Shown piece after piece: positions 26,887 to 35,984 of a stretch of 64,000 nt of DNA. The first letter of the stretch is position 1. Every line of letters begins with the position of its first letter. Below the pieces are notes generated by a model. That model did not search any database. It had not been told where the DNA came from and saw nothing but the letters and a program-made list of their open reading frames with translations. Position numbers and translations under genes: made by a program. The stretch spans positions 248,001 through 312,000 of the forward strand of contig NZ_QKWN01000001.1 in assembly GCF_007279655.1 (NCBI RefSeq), written 5' to 3'. The stretch comes from Robertkochia solimangrovi. Lineage in GTDB: Bacteria; Bacteroidota; Bacteroidia; Flavobacteriales; Flavobacteriaceae.

Positions 26887-28443
26887 TTATTTCCCTTCCA
26901 GAACAACTACCGAAAAAGGAGGGATTTCCAATTCAAGGGTTCCTTTTCTGAATTTGAATTTATCATAGGAAACAGGCACGATTGCATTTGGCTTATCGAA
27001 TGTGTTATGATCTTGCAACTTCTTCGAAGTTAATATTCTTCCTGTGAATTTCTTCAAACCGAGCTCTCCGAGATCGATACTCACTTTGTTGGATTTCTTT
27101 GAATCGATGTTTACCAGGGAAACATGTACTGCACCGGCAGTATCTTTTGAAGCAGATACAGAGATGGCTGGTAACGATGCATCACCATAAGTAAATTCAG
27201 GAGATTGAAGGGTAACCGGGAGCATTGTTGCTTCCTGATGCACTTTATACATTTCCATCACATGATAGGTAGGCGTCAATAACATCTTCTCATCCTCAGT
27301 AAGAATCACGGCCTGTAACACATTGACGGTCTGAGCCAGGTTTGCCATCTTCACACGTTTACTATGGTTATTGAAGATATTCAATGTAGTACCAGCGATC
27401 ATTGCATCACGCATGGTATTTTGCTGATATAAGAATCCCGGATTCGTACCATCCATCACTTCATACCAGCCTCCCCATTCATCGACGATCAATGCGATTC
27501 TGTTATTCGGATCATATTTATCCATAATCTCCGAATGCTTTGTAACTAATTCTTCCATTTTAAGAGCGGTTTCCATTGTGGAGAAATACTGTTCTTCATT
27601 GAACTCCAAAGAAGATCCTTTATTTTCCCATTCCACAAACGAATACGAGTGCAAAGCAACCCCTTCGATCAGATTCTTGGGTATATCGCGCATTAAAACT
27701 TCAGTCCAGTGATAGTCGGCTACGTTTGCACCGGAAGCGATACGGAATAGTTTATCGCTATTGGTCCAGTCGGTCATGAAGGTGGCATATTGCTTATAGA
27801 TATTCGCATAATACTCAGGCGTCATATTTCCTCCACAACCCCACATCTCATTTCCAACTCCCCAGAATTTAACATTCCACGGTTCAAGCCGTCCGTTCTC
27901 TTCACGAAGCTCAGACATCGGGCTGGTTCCCTTATGATTTACATATTGCACCCACTCATTGAACTCTTTTACGGTTCCACTACCAACATTGGCAGCCAGA
28001 TAAGGCTCTGTACCTAAAATTTCACACAGATTTAAAAAATCGTGAGTACCAAAGCTGTTGTCCTCGGTAACCCCTCCCCACCATTGATTGACTATGGTTG
28101 GTCTGTCTTCCTTAGGACCGATACCATCTTTCCAGTGATAGGTATCTGCAAAACAGCCACCGGGCCAGCGAAGGTTTGGAATTCCCAGTTGTTTCAAGGC
28201 ATCGATAATATCGTTTCTAACCCCGTGGGTATTTGGAATCGGACTATCTTCTCCAACGAAGAATCCACCATAGATACATCTTCCGAGGTGCTCAGCGAAA
28301 TGACCGTAAATATGTTTACTGATCACGGGAGCATCTGCCTCTTCCGAAACTTTAATCGTTGCGGTATCCTGCGCCGTGACTGCATTAATTCCAAATGCAG
28401 TGAAGGCTATCAAAAACCCTTTAACCAATCTGTTCTTTTTCAT
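26887..28443 (-). CDS. GH51 alpha-N-arabinofuranosidase
   Basis: A 518-residue GH51 enzyme of the compact bacterial type, here with a signal peptide (MKKNRLVKGFLIAFTAFGI, then NAVTAQ), so periplasmic. ISKHIYGHFAEHLGRCIYGG opens the barrel, followed by NLRWPGGCFADTYHW. The acid/base Glu is in GVGNEMWGCGGNM and the nucleophile in LIVDEWGGWYEV. It releases L-arabinose from short arabino-oligosaccharides. It is the first enzyme gene after susD, separated by 91 nt that contain a strong hairpin (28464-28499), which may set its expression relative to susCD. Confidence 0.94.
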   Translation of the reverse strand: MKKNRLVKGFLIAFTAFGINAVTAQDTATIKVSEEADAPVISKHIYGHFAEHLGRCIYGGFFVGEDSPIPNTHGVRNDIIDALKQLGIPNLRWPGGCFADTYHWKDGIGPKEDRPTIVNQWWGGVTEDNSFGTHDFLNLCEILGTEPYLAANVGSGTVKEFNEWVQYVNHKGTSPMSELREENGRLEPWNVKFWGVGNEMWGCGGNMTPEYYANIYKQYATFMTDWTNSDKLFRIASGANVADYHWTEVLMRDIPKNLIEGVALHSYSFVEWENKGSSLEFNEEQYFSTMETALKMEELVTKHSEIMDKYDPNNRIALIVDEWGGWYEVMDGTNPGFLYQQNTMRDAMIAGTTLNIFNNHSKRVKMANLAQTVNVLQAVILTEDEKMLLTPTYHVMEMYKVHQEATMLPVTLQSPEFTYGDASLPAISVSASKDTAGAVHVSLVNIDSKKSNKVSIDLGELGLKKFTGRILTSKKLQDHNTFDKPNAIVPVSYDKFKFRKGTLELEIPPFSVVVLEGK

Positions 28444-28463
28444 AAATACTAACTGTTAATAAC

Positions 28464-28499
28464 ATCATATGGTAAGCTTTCTACGGCTTACCATATGAT
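28464..28499 (-). promoter_or_regulatory. Perfect 14-bp intercistronic hairpin between susD and GH51
   Basis: Arms 28464-28477 and 28486-28499 are perfectly complementary with an 8-nt loop. No T-run follows on either strand, so it looks like an mRNA-stabilising or processing stem rather than a full terminator. Confidence 0.75.
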
Positions 28500-28534
28500 T
28501 AATTGAATATAGCTAACTAACTGATTTTTTCATT

Positions 28535-30169
28535 TTAGTAACCGGGATTCTGGGTGAGATTTCCATTGGTTTGTAATGCTCCGAATGGAATAGGGTATAT
28601 CTCTCTGTACTCCCCTGTTGAACCCGCATTATGGGAGAACCATGATTTGTTTGCAAAAACTCCAAAACGAATCATGTCCTGTCGTCTTCGACCTTCCTGA
28701 TTAAATTCCCAGGCAAGTTCATCCAAAAATCTTCCATATTGGATATCTGCTCCACCTTCGTTTGAAGATTGATCCACAGTTCTTAAACCATAATCATAAG
28801 AGCTACCTTCCATAAGTTCTGCTCCTGTAACCTCTGCCTTAGAAGGGTTAGCTGCAAATGCCCGCTGTCTCACTTCAGTCACTAAACTAGCTGCGGCATC
28901 AGCATTACCTGTACGTAACAACCCTTCTGCTTTCATCATTATTACGTCCGCATATCGCAATACAGGATAATCATTACTTAAAATATTATTGCTCCCTTTC
29001 GCAATTTCGAATTTACCAAAACGGTATCCATGAATTTCTTCGGATTGATCAACACTCGGAACTTCGTTGATGTAGGCTAATGGCTGACCTGTAAAAGCAC
29101 CCATAGTACAATAAATCATATCTCCCGTAGAAGTATATTGTTGACCGTATATGAAATTATCAGTTAAACGGCTATCATCCGGATCGAATGTATCGATAAA
29201 CTGAGGAATTGCACACATTCCACCCCATGGGGTTTGCGTTAATTCATAAGTCGCCTGATTAGATGGCTGTAATGTTTGCATATGAATATCAAACTGGTTC
29301 CATGCGGTAGTATAAGAACCGTCAATTGCTAATCCAAAAATTATTTCAGGAGAATTCTCATTTTCAGTGATAAAAACATTCTTTTGATTTGATTCTAAAG
29401 AATAAACACCTGCATTGATAACTTCATCACATGCCTCAATACATTCAGCCCAACGAGCTGTTCCAGTATAAACTTCGGCATTTAGATAAATTTTTGCTAA
29501 AAGTGTATATGCGGCCCATTTATTAAAACGGCCATACATTTCCTTGCTGTTTGATTCACTTAGATCATCTAAACTCTCAGTGATTTCTTTTATAACAAAG
29601 TCATAAACCTCCTGTCTGGTATTTTGTTGAGGTAAATATCCTTCTTCAACTTCCCAATCAATGCTCAATGGCACATTTCCATAAAGGTCCATCAATATAT
29701 AAAAGTAAGAAGCTCTCAATACTCTCAATTCAGCAAGAGTGGCGTTTTTGGTCTCTTCATCCATTGGAATGTACCCTGTATCCACCTGATAGATCAATTT
29801 ATTACAATTGGTTACTCCTTCATAGGTTCGATACCATCCCTGATAAACATTATCATCTTCCGGATACCAGTTATGCTGATGCATTCTTTTATAAATTCCT
29901 CCATCGACCCATCCATTAGGTCTTGCTGGAATAACTATCTCATCTGCGGTCACTTCCTGTGAACGCCAAACGCCATTCCAGAATAATAATGTTTGTCTCC
30001 AGGCAGTATAACCGGATCCGATCAATGCTGCCACATCTTCATCTGTAGGATTAAAATCTTCAGCAACTATTGTGCTATAATTTCCATCCTCTAATTGCGT
30101 ACAGGAACCAATACTGAGAAGTGACAGAACGACTCCTACGCTTAATATTGTATATCTAAATTTTTTCAT
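28535..30169 (-). CDS. susD: SusD/RagB-family surface glycan-binding lipoprotein
   Basis: A 544-residue lipoprotein (lipobox SIGSC, then TQLEDG) that caps the SusC barrel and captures arabinan oligosaccharides at the cell surface. The N-terminal TPR-like half contains AELRVLRASYFYILMDLYGNVPL, and the C-terminal part has DVIMMKAEGLLRTGNADAAA and FQEGRRRQDMIRFG-type helices (here FNQEGRRRQDMIRFG). It ends with REIYPIPFGALQTN and LTQNPGY, the usual SusD finish. It starts 22 nt after susC. No separate SusE/SusF-like binding protein is present in the locus. Confidence 0.95.
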   Translation of the reverse strand: MKKFRYTILSVGVVLSLLSIGSCTQLEDGNYSTIVAEDFNPTDEDVAALIGSGYTAWRQTLLFWNGVWRSQEVTADEIVIPARPNGWVDGGIYKRMHQHNWYPEDDNVYQGWYRTYEGVTNCNKLIYQVDTGYIPMDEETKNATLAELRVLRASYFYILMDLYGNVPLSIDWEVEEGYLPQQNTRQEVYDFVIKEITESLDDLSESNSKEMYGRFNKWAAYTLLAKIYLNAEVYTGTARWAECIEACDEVINAGVYSLESNQKNVFITENENSPEIIFGLAIDGSYTTAWNQFDIHMQTLQPSNQATYELTQTPWGGMCAIPQFIDTFDPDDSRLTDNFIYGQQYTSTGDMIYCTMGAFTGQPLAYINEVPSVDQSEEIHGYRFGKFEIAKGSNNILSNDYPVLRYADVIMMKAEGLLRTGNADAAASLVTEVRQRAFAANPSKAEVTGAELMEGSSYDYGLRTVDQSSNEGGADIQYGRFLDELAWEFNQEGRRRQDMIRFGVFANKSWFSHNAGSTGEYREIYPIPFGALQTNGNLTQNPGY

Positions 30170-30191
30170 TTTATTATCCTTAATAAGTTAA

Positions 30192-33100
30192 TTAGAATGA
30201 TATATCAAGACCCAAAGTAAAAGTTCTCGCTGTAGGGTATTTATCTCTGTAATCATTACCAGGTGTTAATCCTCCTCTATCAACTTCAGGATCAATTCCC
30301 TTGTAACCTGTAAAGGTGAAGGTATTTAGGGTAGAGGCGTAGATTCTGGCAGAGCTGATATATTTACCTAATGCACCAAAATTATAGCCCAGTGTAATAT
30401 TATCAATCTTCCAAAAATCCCCATCTTCAATATAATAATCGTTATATTCTAAATCGGCAGTCAATTTTGACTTATCAAAAACCAGATCCTCTGAAGACGT
30501 CAATCTATTATAATATTGAATTGTAGGATTCTCCAGATACATTCTGTCAAAATTTAAAATTTGATAATCAAAGGCTCCTCTCATAGTAATACTAAGGTCA
30601 AATTTCTTATATCTGAAACTATTGTTCCAACCGGCATACCAACTAGGCAATCCGTTACCTAATTTTTGTTTATCCTCGGTAGCATGGCTGAATTCATTAT
30701 AATTCTGAATCTCTCCTTCCGGGGTTTCATAAATCCATAAACCGTTTTCATCTATATCGACAACCTTAAACCCGTAGAAATTACCTATTTCCTCACCCAC
30801 TTCAACAATATGCGTAAAAGTCTGGATTGGTTCCCCTGTGCCGCCAGTATAGAAATAATCTGAACTCAACTGGTATATATCATTAGATAAACTTTTCAGT
30901 GTACTTTTATTCGTTGAAAAATTTAGACTAGATGTCCATTCAAAATTTTCTGTCTGAATCGGATTGATGTTCAGAACTACTTCAACCCCTTTGTTCTGTA
31001 ATTCCCCAACGTTTGCACGAGTAGTTGGATATAAGTTTGGTGGACTTGGAACTGAATAATCGTATAAAAGATCCTTTATATTTCGCTGATAATAATCAAC
31101 GGATCCCGAGATCAAGTTATCAAATAATCCAAAATCCAAACCAATGTTGGTTTCATGCTTTTCTTCCCATTTCAAATTAGGGTTAGCATTCTGAGATGGT
31201 TCAAGGGTCTTGATCCATTCTCCGTTATAGTAAAAATACGAACTATATCCTAGTAAAGCTACGGCACCAAAGCCATTGCTATTAGGAGTACCGGTAACAC
31301 CAAATCCCGCCCTAAGTTTTAGTTCATTGATCTCATCCACATTATCCATAAAACCTTCCTCTGATATTCTCCAACCAACGGAAATAGCAGGGAATGCACC
31401 CCAAGGATCTTCTGTCTTATACAATTGGCTGGCTGCTTCGTATCTTAAACTAGCCTGCAAAAGGTATTTGTTATCATAGGAATAATTAGCCCGGCTAAAG
31501 AAACTTATCAAGTTAGTTTTCGTAGTGGTACCCCCAATATTCGCATAGGTACTTCCATTGTCTATACCAAGTCCCAATCCAATATTATGATACCCGAAAA
31601 CATCAGTCTGGAAATCATTGTTAGTCATCCAGTAGTCACGGTATAAATTATCCTGATAACTGTATCCTCCCAAAACATTAAGATTGTGTTTATCAAAATT
31701 TGTGGTATACTGTGCTGTAAGTTCGACAAGACGATCCTGAGTTTCTCTTGTACCATTGGAAACATAACCGTTTACTCCACTTCGGGTATTAGAAATATGA
31801 TTTTTTGATTCTGCATACCCTCTGGTTTCATTGTATCTTGAATAAGAAACAAGAGCTGATAACTCTAACCCATCAATCGGATTATAAACAACGCGCCCGT
31901 TGATTCTGGAAAAATTATTTCGGTTCTTTCCATCCGACTCATAGATTCTCCCCAGTGGGTTATCATAATTAAAGTTCGCAATGTCAGCTGGTGAATCCCA
32001 AACCCCATTGTCATATTGTGTTGGAGATGTAGGATTCCGAATCAATGCCTGACGATAGGTATATCCATTGAAACTATATCCGTCACCTGTAGTTGTGTAC
32101 TGACCACTTCTTATCAAATAGCCAATATTAAACCTTAACTTATCATCAAACATTGAATGATTAACATCTACCCTACCAGTTATGATCTGGTTATCGGATT
32201 TGAGAAAAATCCCCTGCAATTGGCGAACATTTAATGTAGCCAAATAATTCGTTTTGAAATCACCTCCTCTAAATGTTAAATTGTGGTTGTGACTGATCGG
32301 AGTCTGAGTAATTTCATCCTGCCAGTCAGTATCATAACCCATATCGTAGCTTGGATCTCTTTCGCCAGCATCGATCTGTCGGCGATAATCGCTGGCTGAT
32401 AATACATCCAGTTGTTGAGCGATCTGTTGTGTACTTATACTTGTGTTATAAGTCACCCTACTCTGGTAAGAACCTGAAGCTCTTTTCGTAGTTACCAAAA
32501 TAACTCCATTCGTACCACGGGTACCATACATTGCTGCTGCAGACCCATCCTTTAAAACACTCACAGATTCAATATCCTGAGGTGCTACAGTGTTAAAATC
32601 ACCAGGAACTCCATCAATCAACACAAGTGGACTCGTGTTAGTACCTAAAATGGTACTGGTACCCCTTAACCTTACCTGAGTAGTTGCCGTTGGGTCACCT
32701 GAATTTAAAGATATGGTTAGACCAGCAACCTTCCCCTGGATCAATTGACCAATATCAGAAGCACTACTCGGACTTACAAAATCTTTAGAATCTACTGCGG
32801 CAACTGAACTGGTTACTTCCTCCCTCTTCTGGGTTCCATAACCAACAACGACTACTTCGTCTAGTGAAGCGAAATCCTCCTGAAGCACTACATCGATTGA
32901 GAGATTATCTTCAACTTGGATTTCCTGATTCAAAAACCCTACATACGAAAATACAAGTATATCTCCTTTGGTTGCATTGATGGAATAATTTCCATCAAAA
33001 TCAGTAGAAGTACCTACAGAGGTACCTTTAACAATAACATTAACTCCTGGCAATGGTGTATTATCTACACCTGAAGTGATATTTCCAGTAATCGTCACGG

Positions 33101-33212
33101 TCTGCTGAGCATGAAGATTAACAGAAATGAGCAGGAATAAAATGACCACAAAAGAAAATCTCATACGAAATCGATTGCGGTCAAAATCTGATAAAACTTT
33201 AGTCCTTATCAT
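30192..33212 (-). CDS. susC: SusC/RagA-family TonB-dependent outer-membrane porter
   Basis: A 1006-residue TonB-linked transporter importing oligosaccharides with its SusD partner. After the signal peptide (core MRFSFVVILFLLISVNLHAQ) come a carboxypeptidase-D-like regulatory domain (about 40-120, ITGNITSGVDNTPLPGVNV), the SusC TonB-box region VVVVGYGTQKREEVTSSVA, the plug (SPLVLIDGVPGD, then VLKDGSAAAMYGTRG) and a long 22-strand barrel ending FTLGLDISF. A second ATG at 33164 gives a shorter signal peptide and is an alternative start. It is the first gene of the locus and is divergent from araR, with a putative AraR site 24 nt upstream. Confidence 0.95.
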   Translation of the reverse strand: MIRTKVLSDFDRNRFRMRFSFVVILFLLISVNLHAQQTVTITGNITSGVDNTPLPGVNVIVKGTSVGTSTDFDGNYSINATKGDILVFSYVGFLNQEIQVEDNLSIDVVLQEDFASLDEVVVVGYGTQKREEVTSSVAAVDSKDFVSPSSASDIGQLIQGKVAGLTISLNSGDPTATTQVRLRGTSTILGTNTSPLVLIDGVPGDFNTVAPQDIESVSVLKDGSAAAMYGTRGTNGVILVTTKRASGSYQSRVTYNTSISTQQIAQQLDVLSASDYRRQIDAGERDPSYDMGYDTDWQDEITQTPISHNHNLTFRGGDFKTNYLATLNVRQLQGIFLKSDNQIITGRVDVNHSMFDDKLRFNIGYLIRSGQYTTTGDGYSFNGYTYRQALIRNPTSPTQYDNGVWDSPADIANFNYDNPLGRIYESDGKNRNNFSRINGRVVYNPIDGLELSALVSYSRYNETRGYAESKNHISNTRSGVNGYVSNGTRETQDRLVELTAQYTTNFDKHNLNVLGGYSYQDNLYRDYWMTNNDFQTDVFGYHNIGLGLGIDNGSTYANIGGTTTKTNLISFFSRANYSYDNKYLLQASLRYEAASQLYKTEDPWGAFPAISVGWRISEEGFMDNVDEINELKLRAGFGVTGTPNSNGFGAVALLGYSSYFYYNGEWIKTLEPSQNANPNLKWEEKHETNIGLDFGLFDNLISGSVDYYQRNIKDLLYDYSVPSPPNLYPTTRANVGELQNKGVEVVLNINPIQTENFEWTSSLNFSTNKSTLKSLSNDIYQLSSDYFYTGGTGEPIQTFTHIVEVGEEIGNFYGFKVVDIDENGLWIYETPEGEIQNYNEFSHATEDKQKLGNGLPSWYAGWNNSFRYKKFDLSITMRGAFDYQILNFDRMYLENPTIQYYNRLTSSEDLVFDKSKLTADLEYNDYYIEDGDFWKIDNITLGYNFGALGKYISSARIYASTLNTFTFTGYKGIDPEVDRGGLTPGNDYRDKYPTARTFTLGLDISF

Positions 33213-33235
33213 ATTAAGTTAGTTTAAAATAGTTA

Positions 33236-33256
33236 TAAGTGTGTTTTTTACATTTC
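33236..33256. promoter_or_regulatory. Degenerate AraR-like operator between susC and araR
   Basis: TAAGTGTG-N5-TACATTTC matches the araB palindrome in 7 of 8 left-arm and 5 of 8 right-arm positions with the same spacing. It lies 24 nt upstream of the susC ATG, between a TTTG at 33257-33260 and a weak -7-like TATTTTAA at 33224-33231 (minus strand). Confidence 0.5.
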
Positions 33257-33436
33257 CAAATAACTTAAAGAATTTTTAAAAAAGCAAATTTATTTTTAGA
33301 AATTATTATAAATAGTGGTTCAGAATAGAGATATCCGTAATCACAAAAAGCCATAGTTAAGATTTTCTAAATGAGATGTTATTGTCTTTTTAATTAAAAA
33401 AAATTAAGTTTACATCTTGTTTGAGAAATTCAGGTC

Positions 33437-34126
33437 ATGTTAAATAATTATAACACAGAGGATAAAGTGCTCCTCGCAGTCGATTGTATCATTTTCGGAT
33501 TCGATAATGAAGAACTAAAGATATTACTTATTAAAAGGGATTTTGAGCCAGAAAAAGGTAAGTGGTCTCTTATGGGTGGATTCCTTAAAAACCATGAAAC
33601 TCTGGACAATGCAGCCAACAGGATCCTGCATCACCTAACCGGATTTCACAACATTTACATGGAACAACTTTACAGTTTCAGCAAAGTAGACCGCGATCCG
33701 GTTGACCGGACTATCTCTGTGGCCTATTATGCACTGATCAACATCGAGGATCACAATGAGGAATTGATCGAAAAATATTCTGCGAAATGGTTTAATATCT
33801 CTGAAGCGCCCTCACTGATCTTTGACCACGACATCATGGTGGAACATGCTATTCGCCGCTTACGACATCGTACCTCCACCAAACCTGTGGGATTCGAACT
33901 ATTACCTGAAAAATTCACGATGAGACAGCTTCAAAAACTATACGAAGCGATCTTGGATGAAAAACTCGATAAACGAAATTTTATCAATAAGATCAATGCA
34001 CTTGACATTCTCCATAAGCTTGATGAAAAAGACATGAATTCCTCTCGAAAAGGATCTTTTCTATATCAATTCGACAAGGAAAAATATGACAAGAAAGTAT
34101 TGGATGGTTTTACGTTTAAACTATAA
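33437..34126 (+). CDS. araR: Nudix-type arabinose repressor AraR (NrtR-like family)
   Basis: A 229-residue regulator with an N-terminal Nudix-fold sensor (about 1-145: LLAVDCIIFGF, IKRDFEPEKGKWSLMGGFL) and a C-terminal winged helix-turn-helix (about 150-229: FTMRQLQKLYEAILDEKLDKRNF). The Nudix box is degenerate: the catalytic REUxEE core is replaced by RILHHLTGF, so it should bind a sugar rather than hydrolyse a nucleotide. The family matches BtAraR of Bacteroides thetaiotaomicron, for which L-arabinose is the known anti-repressor. Divergent placement beside the complete arabinose locus supports the same role here. Confidence 0.93.
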   Translation: MLNNYNTEDKVLLAVDCIIFGFDNEELKILLIKRDFEPEKGKWSLMGGFLKNHETLDNAANRILHHLTGFHNIYMEQLYSFSKVDRDPVDRTISVAYYALINIEDHNEELIEKYSAKWFNISEAPSLIFDHDIMVEHAIRRLRHRTSTKPVGFELLPEKFTMRQLQKLYEAILDEKLDKRNFINKINALDILHKLDEKDMNSSRKGSFLYQFDKEKYDKKVLDGFTFKL

Positions 34127-34137
34127 ATTAGCATCAT

Positions 34138-34650
34138 CTATTCGGAAGCCAACTGTGAAACATTCTTCTTAAAGAACACCTGTGTATAGAAATACTCCCC
34201 CTTACTGTTGCTAATCACAGCAACAGCTGCGTGGGTAAAATCTCCAAGAAGATTCTTATTATGACCTTCACTTAACGTCCAACCAACAAATGTATCCTCT
34301 GCAGATGTATAATACGCTGCAATGTTCTCAGCCACTGCATCAGCATCCACCTTTGAGGCCAGCTTCGAAGCTCTGTTCGAAAAGTTTGCGTGTTCCAGCT
34401 TTTTGCTGTCTGCCATATATATACACTGCGCTAAGGCCATATCATATGCCTCCTGGCTAAATTCAAGGGTATTCAGATCATAACTTTCTGATCTGTATTC
34501 ATTGGTGAGGATCATCACGTCTTTCCCCATTTCAGGAAATTCTGCATAAACCTCTTCTTCTGTTACTTCATAAATCTCTGCCTCTTCATTTGAGCAGGAA
34601 AACATTACTAACAAAGTCATCAAAGACAACACTTTTAAAATATGATTCAT
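34138..34650 (-). CDS. CAP-domain (SCP/PR-1-like) lipoprotein
   Basis: A 170-residue lipoprotein (signal ending MFSC, then SNEEAE) with one CAP domain. Family features are an N-terminal helix with LTNEYRSESYDL, MALAQCIYMADSKKLEHANFSNR with the conserved His, VAENIAAYYTSAEDTFVGWTLSEGHNKNLLGDF with Glu and His, and the terminal strand YFYTQVFFK. Bacterial CAP proteins of this YkwD kind are of unknown biochemical function. The frame extends 45 nt upstream to a TTG; the ATG at 34648-34650 starts the signal peptide. It is convergent with araR and apparently monocistronic. Confidence 0.88.
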   Translation of the reverse strand: MNHILKVLSLMTLLVMFSCSNEEAEIYEVTEEEVYAEFPEMGKDVMILTNEYRSESYDLNTLEFSQEAYDMALAQCIYMADSKKLEHANFSNRASKLASKVDADAVAENIAAYYTSAEDTFVGWTLSEGHNKNLLGDFTHAAVAVISNSKGEYFYTQVFFKKNVSQLASE

Positions 34651-34807
34651 ACGGTATACTTTTTTAACAAGTACATGCGTCAGAATGGGGGACAAACCAT
34701 AATTTCAAAGTAATTCAAGCACACGGTTATTAGCTGAGGGGCAACTAAATAAACAATAACAGAAGTAAAAAGGGAAGTTCAGAACTATTTCAGGTTAAAA
34801 AATAGTC

Positions 34808-34838
34808 TTGTGGTTTGATTGGGAAAGAACTAACTTAG
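34808..34838 (+). promoter_or_regulatory. Promoter of the asparaginase-family gene
   Basis: TTG (34808-34810), 20 nt, then TAACTTAG (34831-34838), one mismatch from TAnnTTTG. Leader of about 20 nt. Confidence 0.45.
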
Positions 34839-34865
34839 GCATTTTCCTAATTTAACAAAACATAT

Positions 34866-35945
34866 ATGTATAAAAGACTTCATATTCTCGTTGTAATACT
34901 CTTATTAATAGGTTGTAAGGAAAATTCTGAACAAAATTCCACCGATTTCACTGAATCAGAAACCTCAATTTCAACCCCTCAAAAGGAAAATTTCGGTATT
35001 GTAATTCATGGAGGTGCAGGAACGATTCTTAAAAAGAATATGACACCGGAAAAAGAAGCAGAATACAGAGCGAAACTCGAGGAGGCCATCAGAGCTGGTT
35101 ATACCATACTCGAAGCTGGAGGAACCAGTCTGGATGCGATAACCGCTACTATTCAGGTTATGGAGAATTCTCCGCTATTCAATGCCGGTAAGGGTGCCGT
35201 GTTCACAAATGAAGGCACCAATGAACTAGACACATCCATCATGGATGGAAAAACACTGAATGCCGGTGCTGCAGCAGGAGTAACTACCGTTAAAAACCCT
35301 ATTCTTCTTGCCAGGGCTATTATGGATAGTTCAGAACATGTAATGATGGCTCGGGAAGGAGCTGAAAAATTTGCAAAAGAACAAGGTTTGGAGATCGTCG
35401 ACCCCTCCTATTTCTATACAGAAAATCGTTATAAGTCGCTGGAACGCATCAAGGAAAGAGAAAAAACCGAGTTAGATCACGATGGCCAGGCTTCTTTCTA
35501 CGATCCGATCATCAAAGATTCGAAATTCGGAACTGTTGGTTGTGTAGCGCTTGATAAAGATGGCAATCTTGCCGCCGGAACCTCTACCGGAGGAATGACG
35601 AATAAAAGATGGGGGAGAATTGGTGATTCACCGGTCATCGGTGCAGGAACCTATGCAAATAATAAAACCTGCGCAATTTCTTCAACCGGCTGGGGAGAGT
35701 ATTTCATCAGAGGGGTTATCGCATATGATATTTCCGCAATGATGGAATATGGGAACAAAACTCTGGCTGAAGCATCATCACTCGTCATCCAGGACAAACT
35801 CTCAAAAATGGGAGGTGATGGAGGAATCATCGGTATCGATCACGAAGGCAATGCTGTTATGGAATTCAACACTGCCGGAATGTACCGTGCTTCCATGAAC
35901 CGTAAAGGCGAATTATATGTGGGTATTTATGGGGATACTGAATAA
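34866..35945 (+). CDS. Isoaspartyl peptidase/L-asparaginase (Ntn-hydrolase), lipoprotein
   Basis: A 359-residue precursor of the plant-type asparaginase family, which self-cleaves to expose an N-terminal threonine nucleophile. The predicted cleavage is before Thr223 in KFGTVGCVALD. Further conserved sequence includes VIHGGAGTI, NSPLFNAGKGAVFTNEG, ELDTSIMDG, and the beta-subunit motif GTSTGGMTNKRWGRIGDSP. A lipoprotein signal (LLLIGC, then KENSEQ) places it in the periplasm or on a membrane surface. Products would be aspartate from isoaspartyl dipeptides or asparagine. The gene stands alone and converges with gpsA. Confidence 0.93.
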   Translation: MYKRLHILVVILLLIGCKENSEQNSTDFTESETSISTPQKENFGIVIHGGAGTILKKNMTPEKEAEYRAKLEEAIRAGYTILEAGGTSLDAITATIQVMENSPLFNAGKGAVFTNEGTNELDTSIMDGKTLNAGAAAGVTTVKNPILLARAIMDSSEHVMMAREGAEKFAKEQGLEIVDPSYFYTENRYKSLERIKEREKTELDHDGQASFYDPIIKDSKFGTVGCVALDKDGNLAAGTSTGGMTNKRWGRIGDSPVIGAGTYANNKTCAISSTGWGEYFIRGVIAYDISAMMEYGNKTLAEASSLVIQDKLSKMGGDGGIIGIDHEGNAVMEFNTAGMYRASMNRKGELYVGIYGDTE

Positions 35946-35984
35946 AATATCCCTTTCATAATCCAAAAGAATCGCGTATTTCTG

